DNA of 64,000 nt from an uncultured Hyphomicrobiales bacterium (lineage in GTDB: Bacteria > Pseudomonadota > Alphaproteobacteria > Rhizobiales > Xanthobacteraceae), in the NCBI GenBank assembly GCA_903839845.1, contig CAIMEA010000193.1, positions 25,533 to 89,532 of the forward strand, given 5' to 3'. Below, in pieces: positions 22,127-33,191 of this stretch. Each line of letters begins with the position of its first letter. Position 1 is the first letter of the stretch. The notes under the pieces are model-generated. The model was given only the letters and a program-made list of their open reading frames with translations, did no database searches and was not told where the DNA came from. Both the position numbers and the translations under genes were made by a program.

Positions 22127-22212
22127 GCGTCCGCCGGTTGCTGTTCGTAAATGATTAACCATGGCAACCGGCCGCCAGGCTGGCCCGGTGCGGCAAACAA
22201 GGGAGCGGCATC

Positions 22213-22356
22213 ATGCGAAGCATCATCTTGATCGGCCTCACCTTCTTTGTGCTGGCCAGCACCGTCTGGGCCATCGATCTGGTGACCTATCATCCACAAC
22301 CGCTTAACGGCATCGATCCGCTTGGACCGCTCACGTTTAAGACCGCATTAAATTAG
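22213..22356 (+). CDS. Small exported or membrane peptide, unknown (47 aa)
   Basis: This ORF is not in the track. It reads MRSIILIGLTFFVLASTVWA, a signal peptide or anchor, then IDLVTYHPQPLNGIDPLG and ends TFKTALN. A ribosome site (AAGGGAGCGG) lies just upstream. Its N-terminus resembles the 72-aa peptide at 21738 (MRxxIIL, similar hydrophobic core), and both follow the same CRP-type palindrome. It precedes the Crp/Fnr gene by about 60 bp and may be co-transcribed with it. Confidence 0.6.
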   Translation: MRSIILIGLTFFVLASTVWAIDLVTYHPQPLNGIDPLGPLTFKTALN

Positions 22357-22416
22357 AAGCAGAAGCCATTGCCCCGACTCCGCGAACCTCCGCATCTTTC
22401 TGCTAGAAAGGCAGGC

Positions 22417-23100
22417 ATGGCATCCGTACGCCCTGCCGGCACCAATCTTTTGTCAGACCTGCCCGGTCGCCTGGCCGCGCCGCTTCTGGCCGGTGCGACC
22501 GCGCGCAATCTCGCCGCCGACGAAGTGCTGTTCATGGCCGGCGATCCGGGCGACGGGCTTTACCGCGTTGACGAAGGACTGCTCAAGGTCAGCATCGCGT
22601 CGGCCAGCGGCGCCGAACGCATTCTCGCCATTCTCGGTCCCGGGTCGATCGTCGGCGATCTCGCCATTATCGACGGGCTGCCGCGGTCGGCCACGGTGAC
22701 GGCGTTACGCGATTGCAAGCTGCGCTTCCTCAGCCGCGCCGCGTTTGAAAAATTCGCCGCCGCTGAGCCGGCGATCTACAAATATCTTCTCAACGTGATG
22801 GCGGCGCGCCTGCGCGACACCGATGCGATCGTCGCGGCGGGAAGCTTTCTGCCGCTGAAGGGCCGCGTCGCGCGCGCGCTGCTCGATCTCGCGCACGCCT
22901 TTGGCAATGACGTCGGCTCAGGCCGCATCGTCATCCGGCAGAAATTGACCCAGACCGATCTCGCCAGCATGGCCGGCATCGCCCGCGAAAACGTCAGCCG
23001 CATCATGAATGAATGGATCCGCGCCAAGGTGGTGACGCGGCTGTCCGGTTATTATTGCCTGGAAGACCAGAAGAAGCTTCAGCGCGAGATTGATGTGTGA
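22417..23100 (+). CDS. Crp/Fnr family transcriptional regulator
   Basis: This 227-aa protein has an N-terminal cyclic-nucleotide-binding-type beta-roll (about residues 15-125, with GDPGDGLYRVDEGLLKVS and GSIVGDLAIIDGLPRSATV), the long dimerisation helix, and a C-terminal winged HTH (about 165-215, LTQTDLASMAGIARENVSRIM). The recognition helix has R-E-x-x-S-R, the arrangement that in CRP reads TGTGA half-sites. No Fnr-type N-terminal cysteine cluster is seen. I chose the ATG at 22417 over the TTG at 22369. The two TGTGA palindromes upstream are its likely targets. Confidence 0.9.
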   Translation: MASVRPAGTNLLSDLPGRLAAPLLAGATARNLAADEVLFMAGDPGDGLYRVDEGLLKVSIASASGAERILAILGPGSIVGDLAIIDGLPRSATVTALRDCKLRFLSRAAFEKFAAAEPAIYKYLLNVMAARLRDTDAIVAAGSFLPLKGRVARALLDLAHAFGNDVGSGRIVIRQKLTQTDLASMAGIARENVSRIMNEWIRAKVVTRLSGYYCLEDQKKLQREIDV

Positions 23101-23105
23101 CGATC

Positions 23106-23236
23106 GTCGTCCCCGCGAAAGCGGGGACCCATACGCCGCGGCGTGAATTCGAGGCGAGGCCAAAGCTGCCTTGCTTCTCCTTTCTCTTTCCATCGAAGGG
23201 TCAGGGGTTATGGGTCCCCGCCTTCGCGGGGACGAC
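23106..23236. repeat. Family B repeat, inverted pair
   Basis: GTCGTCCCCGCGAAAGCGGG...ACCCATA at the left is answered by TATGGGTCCCCGC...GCGGGGACGAC at the right, around a 75-bp spacer. It separates the convergent crp/fnr-like and oxyR genes. Confidence 0.82.
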
Positions 23237-23244
23237 AGGTTTCC

Positions 23245-24132
23245 TCACCGGCCCAGCGCCTCTTTCACCACCGCTCCCAAAGCCGCGAAGTCCTTGCCGC
23301 GTGGCGAGGTGCGCCGCCAGGCGAGCCCGATCGAACGGCCCGGCTCCGGCTCGGAGAAGCGCAAGAGCTTGACGCGCGCATCGCGTAATTCGGTATCGAT
23401 GGCGACTTCCGGCACCAGAGTGACGCCGTAGCCGTTCGCCACCATCTGCATCACCGTCGCCAGCGACGTCGCACCGAGACCTGCCGCCGCATCGCGCCGC
23501 TTGGTGGCGCAGAAGGCCAAAGCCTGATCGCGCAGACAGTGGCCCTCCTCCAGCAGAATAAGCCGCCGCTGATTGACATCGCTGATATCGACTCTGGCGA
23601 GAAGCGGCAGCGGGTCGCCGGCCGGCACCGCCAACAGGAAAGCATCGGTGAACAGCGGCAAGACTTCGACGTCGGCGGCCACCGCCGGCAGCGCCAGCAT
23701 GACGCAATCGATCTCGCCGCCGGCGAGTTCGTCGAGCAAGGCTTGCGTCAGCGTCTCGCGCACTTCCAGCCGCAGCGCCGGATACTGCTTCTGCAGCAGC
23801 GGCAAGACGCGCGGCAGGATGAATGGCGCCAGCGTCGGGATGATGCCGAGCACCAGCCGGCCGCTCAGCACGTCGCGGTGCCGCGCGAAATCGACCAGAT
23901 CGCGGCTGCCGGTGAGGATATGTTCAGCCCGGCGCGTCACCTCCTCGCCGATTTCGGTGAGGCCAATGTGGCCCGGCCGGCGCTCGATCAGTTCGGCGCC
24001 GATCTCGCGCTCCAGCTCGCGGATCTGCATCGACAAAGCCGGCTGGCTGACCGCGCAATCCTGCGCCGCCCGGCCAAAATGCCGGTGCCGCGCCAGCGAG
24101 GTCAGATAACGAAGCTGGCGCAAAGTGATCAT
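23245..24132 (-). CDS. oxyR: Hydrogen peroxide sensor OxyR (LysR family)
   Basis: This LysR regulator has an N-terminal winged HTH (HFGRAAQDCAVSQPALSMQIRELE) and a periplasmic-binding-like effector domain. The two redox cysteines of OxyR are visible in LLEEGHCLRDQALAFC, equivalent to C199 and C208 of E. coli, which form the peroxide-dependent disulfide. The start is the ATG at 24132 (MITLRQLRYL). It is divergent from katG across 141 bp carrying symmetric elements, the usual regulator-target arrangement. Confidence 0.94.
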   Translation of the reverse strand: MITLRQLRYLTSLARHRHFGRAAQDCAVSQPALSMQIRELEREIGAELIERRPGHIGLTEIGEEVTRRAEHILTGSRDLVDFARHRDVLSGRLVLGIIPTLAPFILPRVLPLLQKQYPALRLEVRETLTQALLDELAGGEIDCVMLALPAVAADVEVLPLFTDAFLLAVPAGDPLPLLARVDISDVNQRRLILLEEGHCLRDQALAFCATKRRDAAAGLGATSLATVMQMVANGYGVTLVPEVAIDTELRDARVKLLRFSEPEPGRSIGLAWRRTSPRGKDFAALGAVVKEALGR

Positions 24133-24148
24133 GGTTTCGGTCCTTGCC

Positions 24149-24188
24149 GATAATCTAAACTTATCGCTATGCCCAATCAATACGATTA
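24149..24188. promoter_or_regulatory. Putative OxyR binding region between oxyR and katG
   Basis: GATAA-N7-TTATC (24149-24165) and AATC-N5-GATT (24175-24187) are two dyads in tandem, AT-rich within a GC-rich region. LysR proteins bind paired T-N11-A-like elements near the divergent promoter, which these could represent. Confidence 0.55.
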
Positions 24189-24189
24189 G

Positions 24190-26460
<2,271 letters not shown>

Positions 26461-26468
26461 ATCACACC

Positions 26469-26575
26469 TTGTCATCACCGGGCCGGCGCGCAAGCGCCGT
26501 GACCCGGTGATCCCGCTTAGGAGGGCATCGTGCCAACCTGAGCGGGATGGCAGGGACAAGCCCGGCCATGACAGT
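26469..26575. repeat. Composite intergenic repeat after katG
   Basis: GTCATCACCGGGC...GACCCGGTGATCC encloses a GGCGC-GCAA-GCGCC hairpin. CCCGCTTAGG...CTGAGCGGG and a family A half-unit (GACAAGCCCGGCCATGACAG) follow. It looks like pieces of different repeats joined together. Confidence 0.65.
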
Positions 26576-26590
26576 GCGTGATGCCAAAAC

Positions 26591-26620
26591 AAAACGGCCG
26601 GGAATTTCCCGGCCGTTTTT
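26591..26620 (+). terminator. Bidirectional terminator between katG and fabI
   Basis: AAAACGGCCGGG-AATT-TCCCGGCCGTTTTT has A and T runs on both sides and lies between convergent genes. Confidence 0.85.
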
Positions 26621-26628
26621 ATGTCTGC

Positions 26629-26706
26629 CGTCATGCCCCCGGAGGCGGGCATCCAGCACTTGCTATGCGTCAAAAAGAGCTGGGTCCCCGCTTTCGCGGG
26701 GACGAC
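26629..26706. repeat. Family B repeat between katG and fabI
   Basis: GTCATGCCCCCGGAGGCGGGCATCCAG is answered by CTGGGTCCCCGC...GCGGGGACGAC. The right arm ends 4 bp before the fabI stop. Confidence 0.8.
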
Positions 26707-26709
26707 GGG

Positions 26710-27531
26710 CTACGACTGTCCATCCACCTCGCCATGCGCCGCTTTCAGCGCATCCGGCTGCGGCATGGCGATGACGTTGTAGCCACTATCGACAAAATGG
26801 ATTTCGCCGGTGACGCCGGTCGACAGGTCCGAGCACAGATAAAGCCCCGCGCCGCCGAGTTCTTCCAAAGTCACGCCGCGGCCGAGCGGCGAATATTTCT
26901 GCTGGAAGGCGAACATATAGCGCGCATCGCCAATGCCGGCGCCGGCCAAAGTGCGGATCGGGCCGGCCGAGATCGCGTTGACGCGGATCTTCTGGTGACC
27001 GAAATCGACGGCGAGATAGCGCACCGACGATTCGAGCGCCGCCTTCGCCAGACCCATGACGTTGTAATTGGGCATGGCGCGATCGCCGCCATTGTAAGTG
27101 AGCGTGATCAGCGAGCCGCCATTGGGCATCAGCGCCGCCGCGCGCTTGGCGCTCTCGGCGAAGGAGAAGCAGGAGATCACCATGGTGCGGATGAAGTTCT
27201 CGCGGGTGTTGTCGGCGAAGCGGCCCTTGAGTTCGTTCTTGTCCGAGAAACCGACCGCGTGGACGAAAAAGTCGATGGTTCCCCACTTCTCCTTGAGCGT
27301 GGCAAAAACAGCATCGACGGTCGAAATGTCCTCGACGTCGCAGGGCATCAGCATGGTCGAGCCGACGGATTCGGCGAGCGGCTTGACGCGCTTCAACAGC
27401 GCATCGCCTTGATAAGTGAAGGCCAGCTTGGCGCCGTGGGCGCTCAGCATCTTGGCGATGCCCCAGGCGATCGAGTGGTCGTTGGCGACCCCCATGATCA
27501 GGCCGCGTTTTCCGTCCATCAATCCCGGCAT
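26710..27531 (-). CDS. fabI: Enoyl-[acyl-carrier-protein] reductase FabI
   Basis: FabI is the NADH-dependent reductase of the last step of fatty acid elongation. This SDR protein has an N-terminal nucleotide-binding stretch (KRGLIMGVANDHSIAWGIA), the FabI-type Tyr-x6-Lys active site (YNVMGLAKAALE), and the ending FVDSGYNVIAMP. I start it at MPGLMDGKRG (27531); the ORF's longer start reads into the gap. It lies downstream of fabA and fabB on the same strand. Some bacteria have further FabI copies, so this need not be the only reductase. Confidence 0.93.
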   Translation of the reverse strand: MPGLMDGKRGLIMGVANDHSIAWGIAKMLSAHGAKLAFTYQGDALLKRVKPLAESVGSTMLMPCDVEDISTVDAVFATLKEKWGTIDFFVHAVGFSDKNELKGRFADNTRENFIRTMVISCFSFAESAKRAAALMPNGGSLITLTYNGGDRAMPNYNVMGLAKAALESSVRYLAVDFGHQKIRVNAISAGPIRTLAGAGIGDARYMFAFQQKYSPLGRGVTLEELGGAGLYLCSDLSTGVTGEIHFVDSGYNVIAMPQPDALKAAHGEVDGQS

Positions 27532-27565
27532 GGTTCCGCTTCCAAATTCGTGCGTGAGAAAACGA

Positions 27566-28786
27566 TCAGGCGTCAACGTGCTTGAGCACGATCGAGGCAT
27601 TGGTGCCGCCGAAGCCGAACGAGTTCGACAGCACGGCGCCGAGTTTCACATTGTCCTTGCGTTCGCGCAGGATCGGCATGTCGGCGAAGTCCGGATCGAT
27701 AGTTTCAATATTGGCGCTCTTGCACAGGAAGCCGTTGTTCATCATCAGCAGCGAGTAGATCGCCTCCTGCACGCCGGCGGCGCCGAGCGAATGGCCGGAC
27801 AGCGACTTGGTCGCCGAAATCGGCGGGCACTTGTCGCCGAACACCTCGCGGATGGCGCCGATCTCGGCGGCGTCGCCGACCGGCGTCGCGGTGGCGTGCG
27901 GATTGATGTAATCGATCGGCGCCTTGCAGGTCTCGATTGCCATCTTCATGCAGCGCATCGCGCCTTCGCCGGACGGCGCCACCATGTCGGCGCCGTCCGA
28001 GGTCGCGCCGTAGCCGGCGATCTCGGCATAGATTTTCGCACCCCTCGCGCGGGCGTGTTCGAGTTCTTCCAGAACCAGCACGCCGGCGCCGCCGGCGATG
28101 ACGAAGCCATCGCGACTGACATCGTAGGCGCGCGACGCGGTCTGTGGCGTATCGTTATATTTCGTTGACATCGCGCCCATGGCGTCGAACATGTTCGACA
28201 ATGTCCAGTGCAGCTCTTCCGAGCCGCCGGCGAACACCATGTCCTGCTTGCCCCATTGAATGAGCTCGGCGGCGTTGCCGATGCAGTGATTGGAGGTCGC
28301 GCAGGCCGACGAGATCGAATAGTTGACGCCCTTGATCTTGAACCAGGTGGCGAGCGTCGCCGACGCCGTCGACGACATCACCTTCGGCACGGCGAAGGGG
28401 CCAATGCGCTTCGGCGAGTTGTTCTTGCGGGTGATGTCGGCGGCGTCGACGAGAATGCTGGTCGACGGGCCGCCCGAGCCCATGACGATGCCAGTGCGCG
28501 GATTGACGATGTCCTTTTCCTCGACGCCCGAATCGCGGATCGCCTGTTCCATGGCGACGTGATTCCACGCCGAACCGGGACCGAGGAAACGCATGGCGCG
28601 GCGGTCGATGGAGCCGGCGGGGTCGAGCGTCGGCATGCCCTGCACCTGGCAGCGGAAGCCATGCGCGGCGAACTCCTCCGACCGCGTGATGCCGGATTTG
28701 GCTTCGCGCAGACTGGCGAGGACTTCCTGCGTGTTATTGCCGATGGATGAGACGATGCCCATCCCGGTGACGACTACCCGTCTCAT
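27566..28786 (-). CDS. fabB: Beta-ketoacyl-ACP synthase I
   Basis: FabB is a condensing enzyme required for unsaturated fatty acid elongation after FabA. The Cys-His-His triad is visible: [11 protein letters not shown] (about residue 165), [11 protein letters not shown] (about 298) and [11 protein letters not shown] (about 333). The start [16 protein letters not shown] is canonical. At 406 aa the length is normal. Its place between fabA and fabI supports FabB rather than FabF. Confidence 0.94.
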   Translation of the reverse strand: MRRVVVTGMGIVSSIGNNTQEVLASLREAKSGITRSEEFAAHGFRCQVQGMPTLDPAGSIDRRAMRFLGPGSAWNHVAMEQAIRDSGVEEKDIVNPRTGIVMGSGGPSTSILVDAADITRKNNSPKRIGPFAVPKVMSSTASATLATWFKIKGVNYSISSACATSNHCIGNAAELIQWGKQDMVFAGGSEELHWTLSNMFDAMGAMSTKYNDTPQTASRAYDVSRDGFVIAGGAGVLVLEELEHARARGAKIYAEIAGYGATSDGADMVAPSGEGAMRCMKMAIETCKAPIDYINPHATATPVGDAAEIGAIREVFGDKCPPISATKSLSGHSLGAAGVQEAIYSLLMMNNGFLCKSANIETIDPDFADMPILRERKDNVKLGAVLSNSFGFGGTNASIVLKHVDA

Positions 28787-28926
28787 GGCCGTTTATCCTC
28801 ACACATACCGCATCTGCCGCTTTTGCCGCGTCTGGCGGTGATTGGGCACATTTGGGCCACCTGAGGCAACAGCGCAAGGTAGGGCGCAAATCTGGACACA
28901 TGCCCGGCCGCAAGCACGAAATAGCC

Positions 28927-29451
28927 TTAGCCGCCCACCGGCGCCGCATCCTTGAACAGGCCGACTTTGAGGTCGCTGGCCTTGTAGATGACCTTGCCGT
29001 CGGCCTCTACCCAGCCGTCGGCAATGCCGAGCACCAGTTTGGAGCGCATCACGCGCTTGAAGTCGACGCCATAGACGACCTTCTTCACGCTCGGCAACAC
29101 TTGGTCGCTGAATTTGATCTCGCCGGTGGCGATCGCGCGGCCACGGCCGGGCGCACCCAGCCAGCCGAGGAAAAAGCCGACCATCTGCCAGAGCGCATCG
29201 AGACCGAGGCACCCCGGCATCACCGGATCGCCCTTGAAGTGGCACTGGAAGAACCAGAGGTCAGGGTTCACGTCGAGTTCCGCGCGCACCATGCCCTTGC
29301 CATGTGGGCCGCCATCTTCCGAAATCTCGGTGATGCGGTCGAACATCAGCATGGGCGGCAGCGGCAGCTGGGCGTTTCCCGGACCGAACAGCTCGCCCCG
29401 GCCACAGGCCAGCAAGTCTTCGTAGGCGAAACTGTGACGCCGGTTTTCCAT
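28927..29451 (-). CDS. fabA: 3-hydroxydecanoyl-ACP dehydratase/isomerase
   Basis: FabA dehydrates 3-hydroxydecanoyl-ACP and isomerises the trans-2 to the cis-3 enoyl chain, starting unsaturated fatty acid synthesis. The active-site His in [22 protein letters not shown] and the Asp of LDALW are present. At 174 aa the length is normal. It is the first gene of the fabA-fabB-fabI run and diverges from irr, an order I know from Bradyrhizobium relatives. Confidence 0.95.
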   Translation of the reverse strand: MENRRHSFAYEDLLACGRGELFGPGNAQLPLPPMLMFDRITEISEDGGPHGKGMVRAELDVNPDLWFFQCHFKGDPVMPGCLGLDALWQMVGFFLGWLGAPGRGRAIATGEIKFSDQVLPSVKKVVYGVDFKRVMRSKLVLGIADGWVEADGKVIYKASDLKVGLFKDAAPVGG

Positions 29452-29726
29452 CGTCGAAATATCCCCGTATGGCGGGTTTGCCCTGAATTGGTGAATTTCC
29501 TAACACACCGGACGGGGGTGGCAAAGATGCGCCGGCCGGCTGCACGGACAGTTTTCCTGCGGAATTTCAGCCGAGTAGGCCGGTATTAGGCGACAATCGC
29601 TTTTGCGAAGGAGTTGCATCTGGGGGCTGGTTTCGATATGTTGCAAGCGAAACGGGTTTGCTTGGCATCTTCGTTCGGTTCGGGCCGCCGCTACGGACGC
29701 GTCGGCGCGGACTGCTTGTGATTTAC

Positions 29727-30227
29727 ATGGGCGAAACAATGACCCAGACGCGTACCGTCCTGCTTCCTGTCGCCAAGGCGGATATCGCGCCGGCGGCGGA
29801 CCGCACCTCGCTCACCGGCTGCCCCTGGCACGACGTGAAGGCGATGCTGCGCGGCGTCGGTTTGCGCCCCACGCGCCAGCGCATGGCGTTGGGTTGGATT
29901 CTGTTCGGCAAAGGCGACCGCCACCTGACCGCCGAGGCGCTGTACGAAGAAGCCTCGCGCGCCAAGGTGCCGGTGTCGCTGGCGACCATCTACAACACGC
30001 TGCACCAGTTCACCGAGGTCGGCCTCCTGCGCCAGGTGCCGGTCGATGGGTCGAAGGCCTATTTCGACACCAATGCGTCGTCGCATCACCACTTCTTCGT
30101 CGAGGGTGAAGACGAACTGCTCGACATTCCGGGCGCCGAAGTGATTGTCGGCAAGACCCCCGAGCCGCCGGAAGGCTACGAGATCGCCCGCGTCGATGTC
30201 GTCGTGCGCCTGCGCCGCAAGGCCTAG
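29727..30227 (+). CDS. irr: Iron response regulator Irr (Fur family) with heme regulatory motif
   Basis: Irr is a Fur-family regulator that senses iron through heme status. The N-terminus carries GCPWHD (about residue 31), the heme regulatory motif of Bradyrhizobium Irr that leads to heme-triggered degradation. The winged HTH follows (LRPTRQRMALGWILF, VSLATIYNTLHQFTEVGLLR), as does the His-rich second site SSHHHFF. The start is ambiguous (ATG at 29727 or 29739), and I used the first. It controls heme and iron genes in this order of bacteria, based on family knowledge. Confidence 0.94.
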   Translation: MGETMTQTRTVLLPVAKADIAPAADRTSLTGCPWHDVKAMLRGVGLRPTRQRMALGWILFGKGDRHLTAEALYEEASRAKVPVSLATIYNTLHQFTEVGLLRQVPVDGSKAYFDTNASSHHHFFVEGEDELLDIPGAEVIVGKTPEPPEGYEIARVDVVVRLRRKA

Positions 30228-30290
30228 ACTTATCAAGTCATAGTTTTATTGGGTCGCGCGTGTCGAACGCGCGGCTTTTCCATTTTCATC

Positions 30291-30503
30291 TCACGCTTGC
30301 CAAAACCATTTGCCACATTCGTCGGCGCGCTGCCGCTCGCTCAGGCCGATATCGGTGAGACGATACATCTCCAGCGCGCGCAGGTCGCGGCGCGTGCGAC
30401 TGCGTCGCAGCCACAGGCCGATGGCCGAAATTACTGCCAGCAGAATTTTCCTTCGTTCCGGGTACGCGATACGCGACTTTTCGTCGAGCGTGGTCATGGC
30501 CAT
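30291..30503 (-). CDS. DUF1127 domain-containing small protein
   Basis: This 70-aa basic protein has the DUF1127 pattern RRDLRALEMYRLTDIGLSERQRADE after a hydrophobic helix (ILLAVISAIGLWL). Alphaproteobacterial members are small RNA-binding or stress-related proteins, and some have sRNAs in their 3'UTRs. It lies between irr and a divergent HTH regulator. The start could also be M3. Confidence 0.82.
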   Translation of the reverse strand: MAMTTLDEKSRIAYPERRKILLAVISAIGLWLRRSRTRRDLRALEMYRLTDIGLSERQRADECGKWFWQA

Positions 30504-30634
30504 GCCTGCACCTGTGCGGTTATTGATTGCCGCACGATGCCGCCGCGCCGCGCCGAAATGGTTCGGCCAAGGCCGAAGCCTTGCCGCGCCAAATGGCCTA
30601 GACTGCTTGCAACGGGTTCACGGAGTTTTTGCAA

Positions 30635-31348
30635 ATGGCGAGCAATGCCGCCTTCGCGGAAGTGGCGAGCCTTGCCGGCGATCCGGGGCGCGCCGGCATG
30701 CTGCATGCGCTGATGGACGGCCGGGCGCTGACCGCGACCGAATTGGCGGGCGTCGCGGGAATTACGCCCCAAACCGCCTCGGGGCATCTGGCGCAATTGA
30801 CGGCCGGGGGCCTTGTCACCGTGCAGCAGCAGGGCCGCCATCGCTATCACCGGCTGGCCTCTCCAGCCGTTGCGCGCATGCTGGAAAGCATCATGCAGGT
30901 CGCCGCCGGTTCGGCGCCGAAGAGGAAAGCCTTTGTCGGGCCGCGCGATCTGGCGCTGCGTGCCGCGCGCACCTGCTACGATCATCTCGCCGGTCACCTT
31001 GGCGTCGCGCTCGCCGATGCTCTGGTCGCCAACGGCCAGATTGAATTATCGGGCGACGCCGGCATCGTCACCGGCAAGGGCGCGGCCTTGTTCGACCGGC
31101 TCGGCCTCGAGCTGGACGCAAACATTCACAAGAATGGATCGGGCAAACGCAAAGGCCGCATGCTGTGCCGGCCGTGCCTGGACTGGAGCGAGCGCCGGCC
31201 GCATCTGGCCGGCCAGGTTGGCCGCGCGCTATGCCGGCATTGCTTTACCGCCGGCTGGATCAAGCATGTCGATGGCACGCGCGCGGTCGCCGTGACACCC
31301 AAAGGTCAGCGCAATTTCAGGGAAATTTTCAGGATCGAAGGCGTCTAA
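30635..31348 (+). CDS. ArsR-type winged-helix regulator with C-terminal Cys-rich domain
   Basis: The N-terminal ArsR/HTH domain (about residues 5-85) shows ALTATELAGVAGITPQTASGHLAQL and GRHRYHRLA. The C-terminal half contains LALRAARTCYDHLAGHLG and a cluster CRPCLDWSERRPHLAG...CRHC, which could bind a metal. This architecture is common among HTH regulators of Hyphomicrobiales, but no ligand is known to me. ATG 30635 follows CGGAG at good spacing. It is divergent from the DUF1127 gene. Confidence 0.85.
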   Translation: MASNAAFAEVASLAGDPGRAGMLHALMDGRALTATELAGVAGITPQTASGHLAQLTAGGLVTVQQQGRHRYHRLASPAVARMLESIMQVAAGSAPKRKAFVGPRDLALRAARTCYDHLAGHLGVALADALVANGQIELSGDAGIVTGKGAALFDRLGLELDANIHKNGSGKRKGRMLCRPCLDWSERRPHLAGQVGRALCRHCFTAGWIKHVDGTRAVAVTPKGQRNFREIFRIEGV

Positions 31349-31357
31349 CGGAAACCG

Positions 31358-31909
31358 CTACTCGATCTTCTCGTTCGGGTAGGCGCCCCAGAGGCGCTCC
31401 TGCGCGATCCAGCCGGTGAAGTCCTTGCCCGACACCTGACACCATTTGCCGGTGCAGGTCTTGATCTGGGCGAGCACGCCGGATTGCAGCCGCGCCGCGA
31501 CCGCCGCATCGGGCTCGGCCTTTTCGTACAACGGCACCAGTTCGTCTTTCAGGGTCGGCACCACAACGGCGGTGCGCTTTCCCGACAGAAGCGAGTGATA
31601 GACCCACCCCTCGGCGCCTTCCCAGTCGCGGATGCGGCGCCAGTTCTCGAACTCGGCGGTGATCTCCACCGGCATGCCGGCGCGGGTATAGACCCAGCGC
31701 ACTTCCTGGTCCTTGTTCGGGCCGGAGCGCACATTGACGCGGTCGGACTTCAGGCTGACGAAGCGCGGGATCGGCAAGCCGCTGACCGCGCCGGCGGCCG
31801 GCTCCCCGGTCTGGGCGAGCGGCGCGAAAGATACGGCAAAAAGGCCGACCAGCAGCGCCCGCCCGGCCAGCGATAAGGCCGTCCGGACGCTTTGTGTTGT
31901 CATTGCCAT
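31358..31909 (-). CDS. SH3-domain protein, exported
   Basis: Starting at 31909, the protein has a signal peptide (SLAGRALLVGLFAVSFAPLAQ) and two bacterial SH3-like modules. One is near residues 50-105 (SDRVNVRSGPNKDQEVRWVY) and one near 115-180 (GVLAQIKTCTGKWCQVSGKDFTGWI). Such proteins act in the periplasm, probably on peptidoglycan. The ORF upstream of residue 1 extends into the gap toward the dehydrogenase gene and is not needed. It converges with the ArsR-type gene 9 bp away. Confidence 0.83.
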   Translation of the reverse strand: MAMTTQSVRTALSLAGRALLVGLFAVSFAPLAQTGEPAAGAVSGLPIPRFVSLKSDRVNVRSGPNKDQEVRWVYTRAGMPVEITAEFENWRRIRDWEGAEGWVYHSLLSGKRTAVVVPTLKDELVPLYEKAEPDAAVAARLQSGVLAQIKTCTGKWCQVSGKDFTGWIAQERLWGAYPNEKIE

Positions 31910-32043
31910 CTGGTAGGAAAAAGAAGGAATTTTCGGCCTCACGCACATGAAACGGGAGTGTGGTCGAGCGCGGTTAAAGAGACCTTTATCGGCGGCCAGA
32001 ACGGTATTCACGTCGGCAATCAAGACAGCAAGACCCGAAGATC

Positions 32044-33045
32044 ATGTCCAAACCCAAGAAGCCAGTCGTCGTCGTCACCCGCAAATTGCCCGACTCGGTC
32101 GAGCTGCGCATGCGGGAACTTTTCGACGCCCGTCTCAACCCGGACGACAAGCCGATGACGGCGGCGGCATTGGCCGAGGCGGTCAAGACCGCTGATGTGC
32201 TGGTGCCGACGGTCACTGACCGGATCGATACCGCCGTTCTGTCGAAGGCCGGCGAGCAACTCAGGCTGATCGCCAATTTCGGCAATGGCGTCGACAATAT
32301 CGATGTCGCCACCGCGGTTCAGCGCGGCATCACCGTCACCAACACGCCGGGCGTTCTCACCGAAGACACCGCCGACATGACGATGGCGCTGATCCTGTCG
32401 GTGCCGCGCCGTTTGGTCGAAGGCTCGAACGTTCTGATCTCGAACGAGGACTGGACCGGCTGGACGCCGACCTGGATGCTCGGCCACCGCATCTGGGGCA
32501 AGCGCCTCGGCATCATCGGCATGGGCCGTATCGGCCAGGCGGTGGCGCGGCGCGCCCGCGCCTTCGGTCTGCAGGTGCATTATCATAACCGCCGCAAGGT
32601 CGCGCCGAAGATCGAGGAAGAACTCGACGCCACCTACTGGGAAAGTCTCGACCAGATGCTGGCGCGTATGGACATTGTCTCGGTCAATTGTCCGCATACG
32701 CCGGCGACGTTTCATCTGCTGTCGGCGCGGCGCCTGAAAATGCTGCGGCCGGAGGCGTTCATCGTCAACACCGCGCGCGGGGAGGTGATCGACGAGAACG
32801 CGCTGGCGCGGTTGCTGGAGTCGGGCGACATCGCCGGCGCCGGTCTCGACGTGTTCGAGCACGAACCGGCGGTCAATCCGAAACTGTTGAAGCTCGCCAA
32901 GGCCGGCAAGGTCGTGCTGCTGCCGCATATGGGCTCGGCGACCATCGAAGGCCGCGTCGATATGGGCGAGAAGGTCATCATCAACATCAAGACCTTCATG
33001 GACGGGCATCGTCCGCCGGATCGCGTTCTGCCGTCGATGCTTTAG
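32044..33045 (+). CDS. D-isomer specific 2-hydroxyacid dehydrogenase
   Basis: This 333-aa NAD(P)-dependent dehydrogenase has FGNGVDNIDV, the Rossmann motif GMGRIGQAVARRARAFG, and the catalytic Arg in NTARGEVIDE, Glu in DVFEHEP and His in LLPHMGSAT. It is most like glyoxylate/hydroxypyruvate reductases, though the substrate is not certain. It is divergent from the SH3 gene and followed by a family A repeat. Confidence 0.9.
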   Translation: MSKPKKPVVVVTRKLPDSVELRMRELFDARLNPDDKPMTAAALAEAVKTADVLVPTVTDRIDTAVLSKAGEQLRLIANFGNGVDNIDVATAVQRGITVTNTPGVLTEDTADMTMALILSVPRRLVEGSNVLISNEDWTGWTPTWMLGHRIWGKRLGIIGMGRIGQAVARRARAFGLQVHYHNRRKVAPKIEEELDATYWESLDQMLARMDIVSVNCPHTPATFHLLSARRLKMLRPEAFIVNTARGEVIDENALARLLESGDIAGAGLDVFEHEPAVNPKLLKLAKAGKVVLLPHMGSATIEGRVDMGEKVIINIKTFMDGHRPPDRVLPSML

Positions 33046-33068
33046 AGCGCTTGACGACTCACCAGTGC

Positions 33069-33154
33069 CGCCATGCCCGGCCTTGCGCCGGGCATCAACG
33101 TCTTTCTTTGAAGAGAGCAAGGCGTGGATGGCCGGGACGAGCCCGGCCATGACG
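33069..33154. repeat. Intergenic palindromic repeat, family A
   Basis: CCATGCCCGGCCTTGCGCCGGG...CGTGGATGGCCGGG...CCCGGCCATGACG forms the same two-armed structure as at 8289 and 20559. The arms are exchanged: the CCCGGC-type arm comes first. Confidence 0.85.
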
Positions 33155-33191
33155 CGAATGGGAACCGAGACAAGAAGCGCGAACCAGTCTG

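Noticed and set aside
23106-23236. Rho-independent terminator between the crp/fnr-like gene and oxyR
   Set aside because: The palindromes are family B repeats without a T run, so they are listed as repeats rather than terminators.
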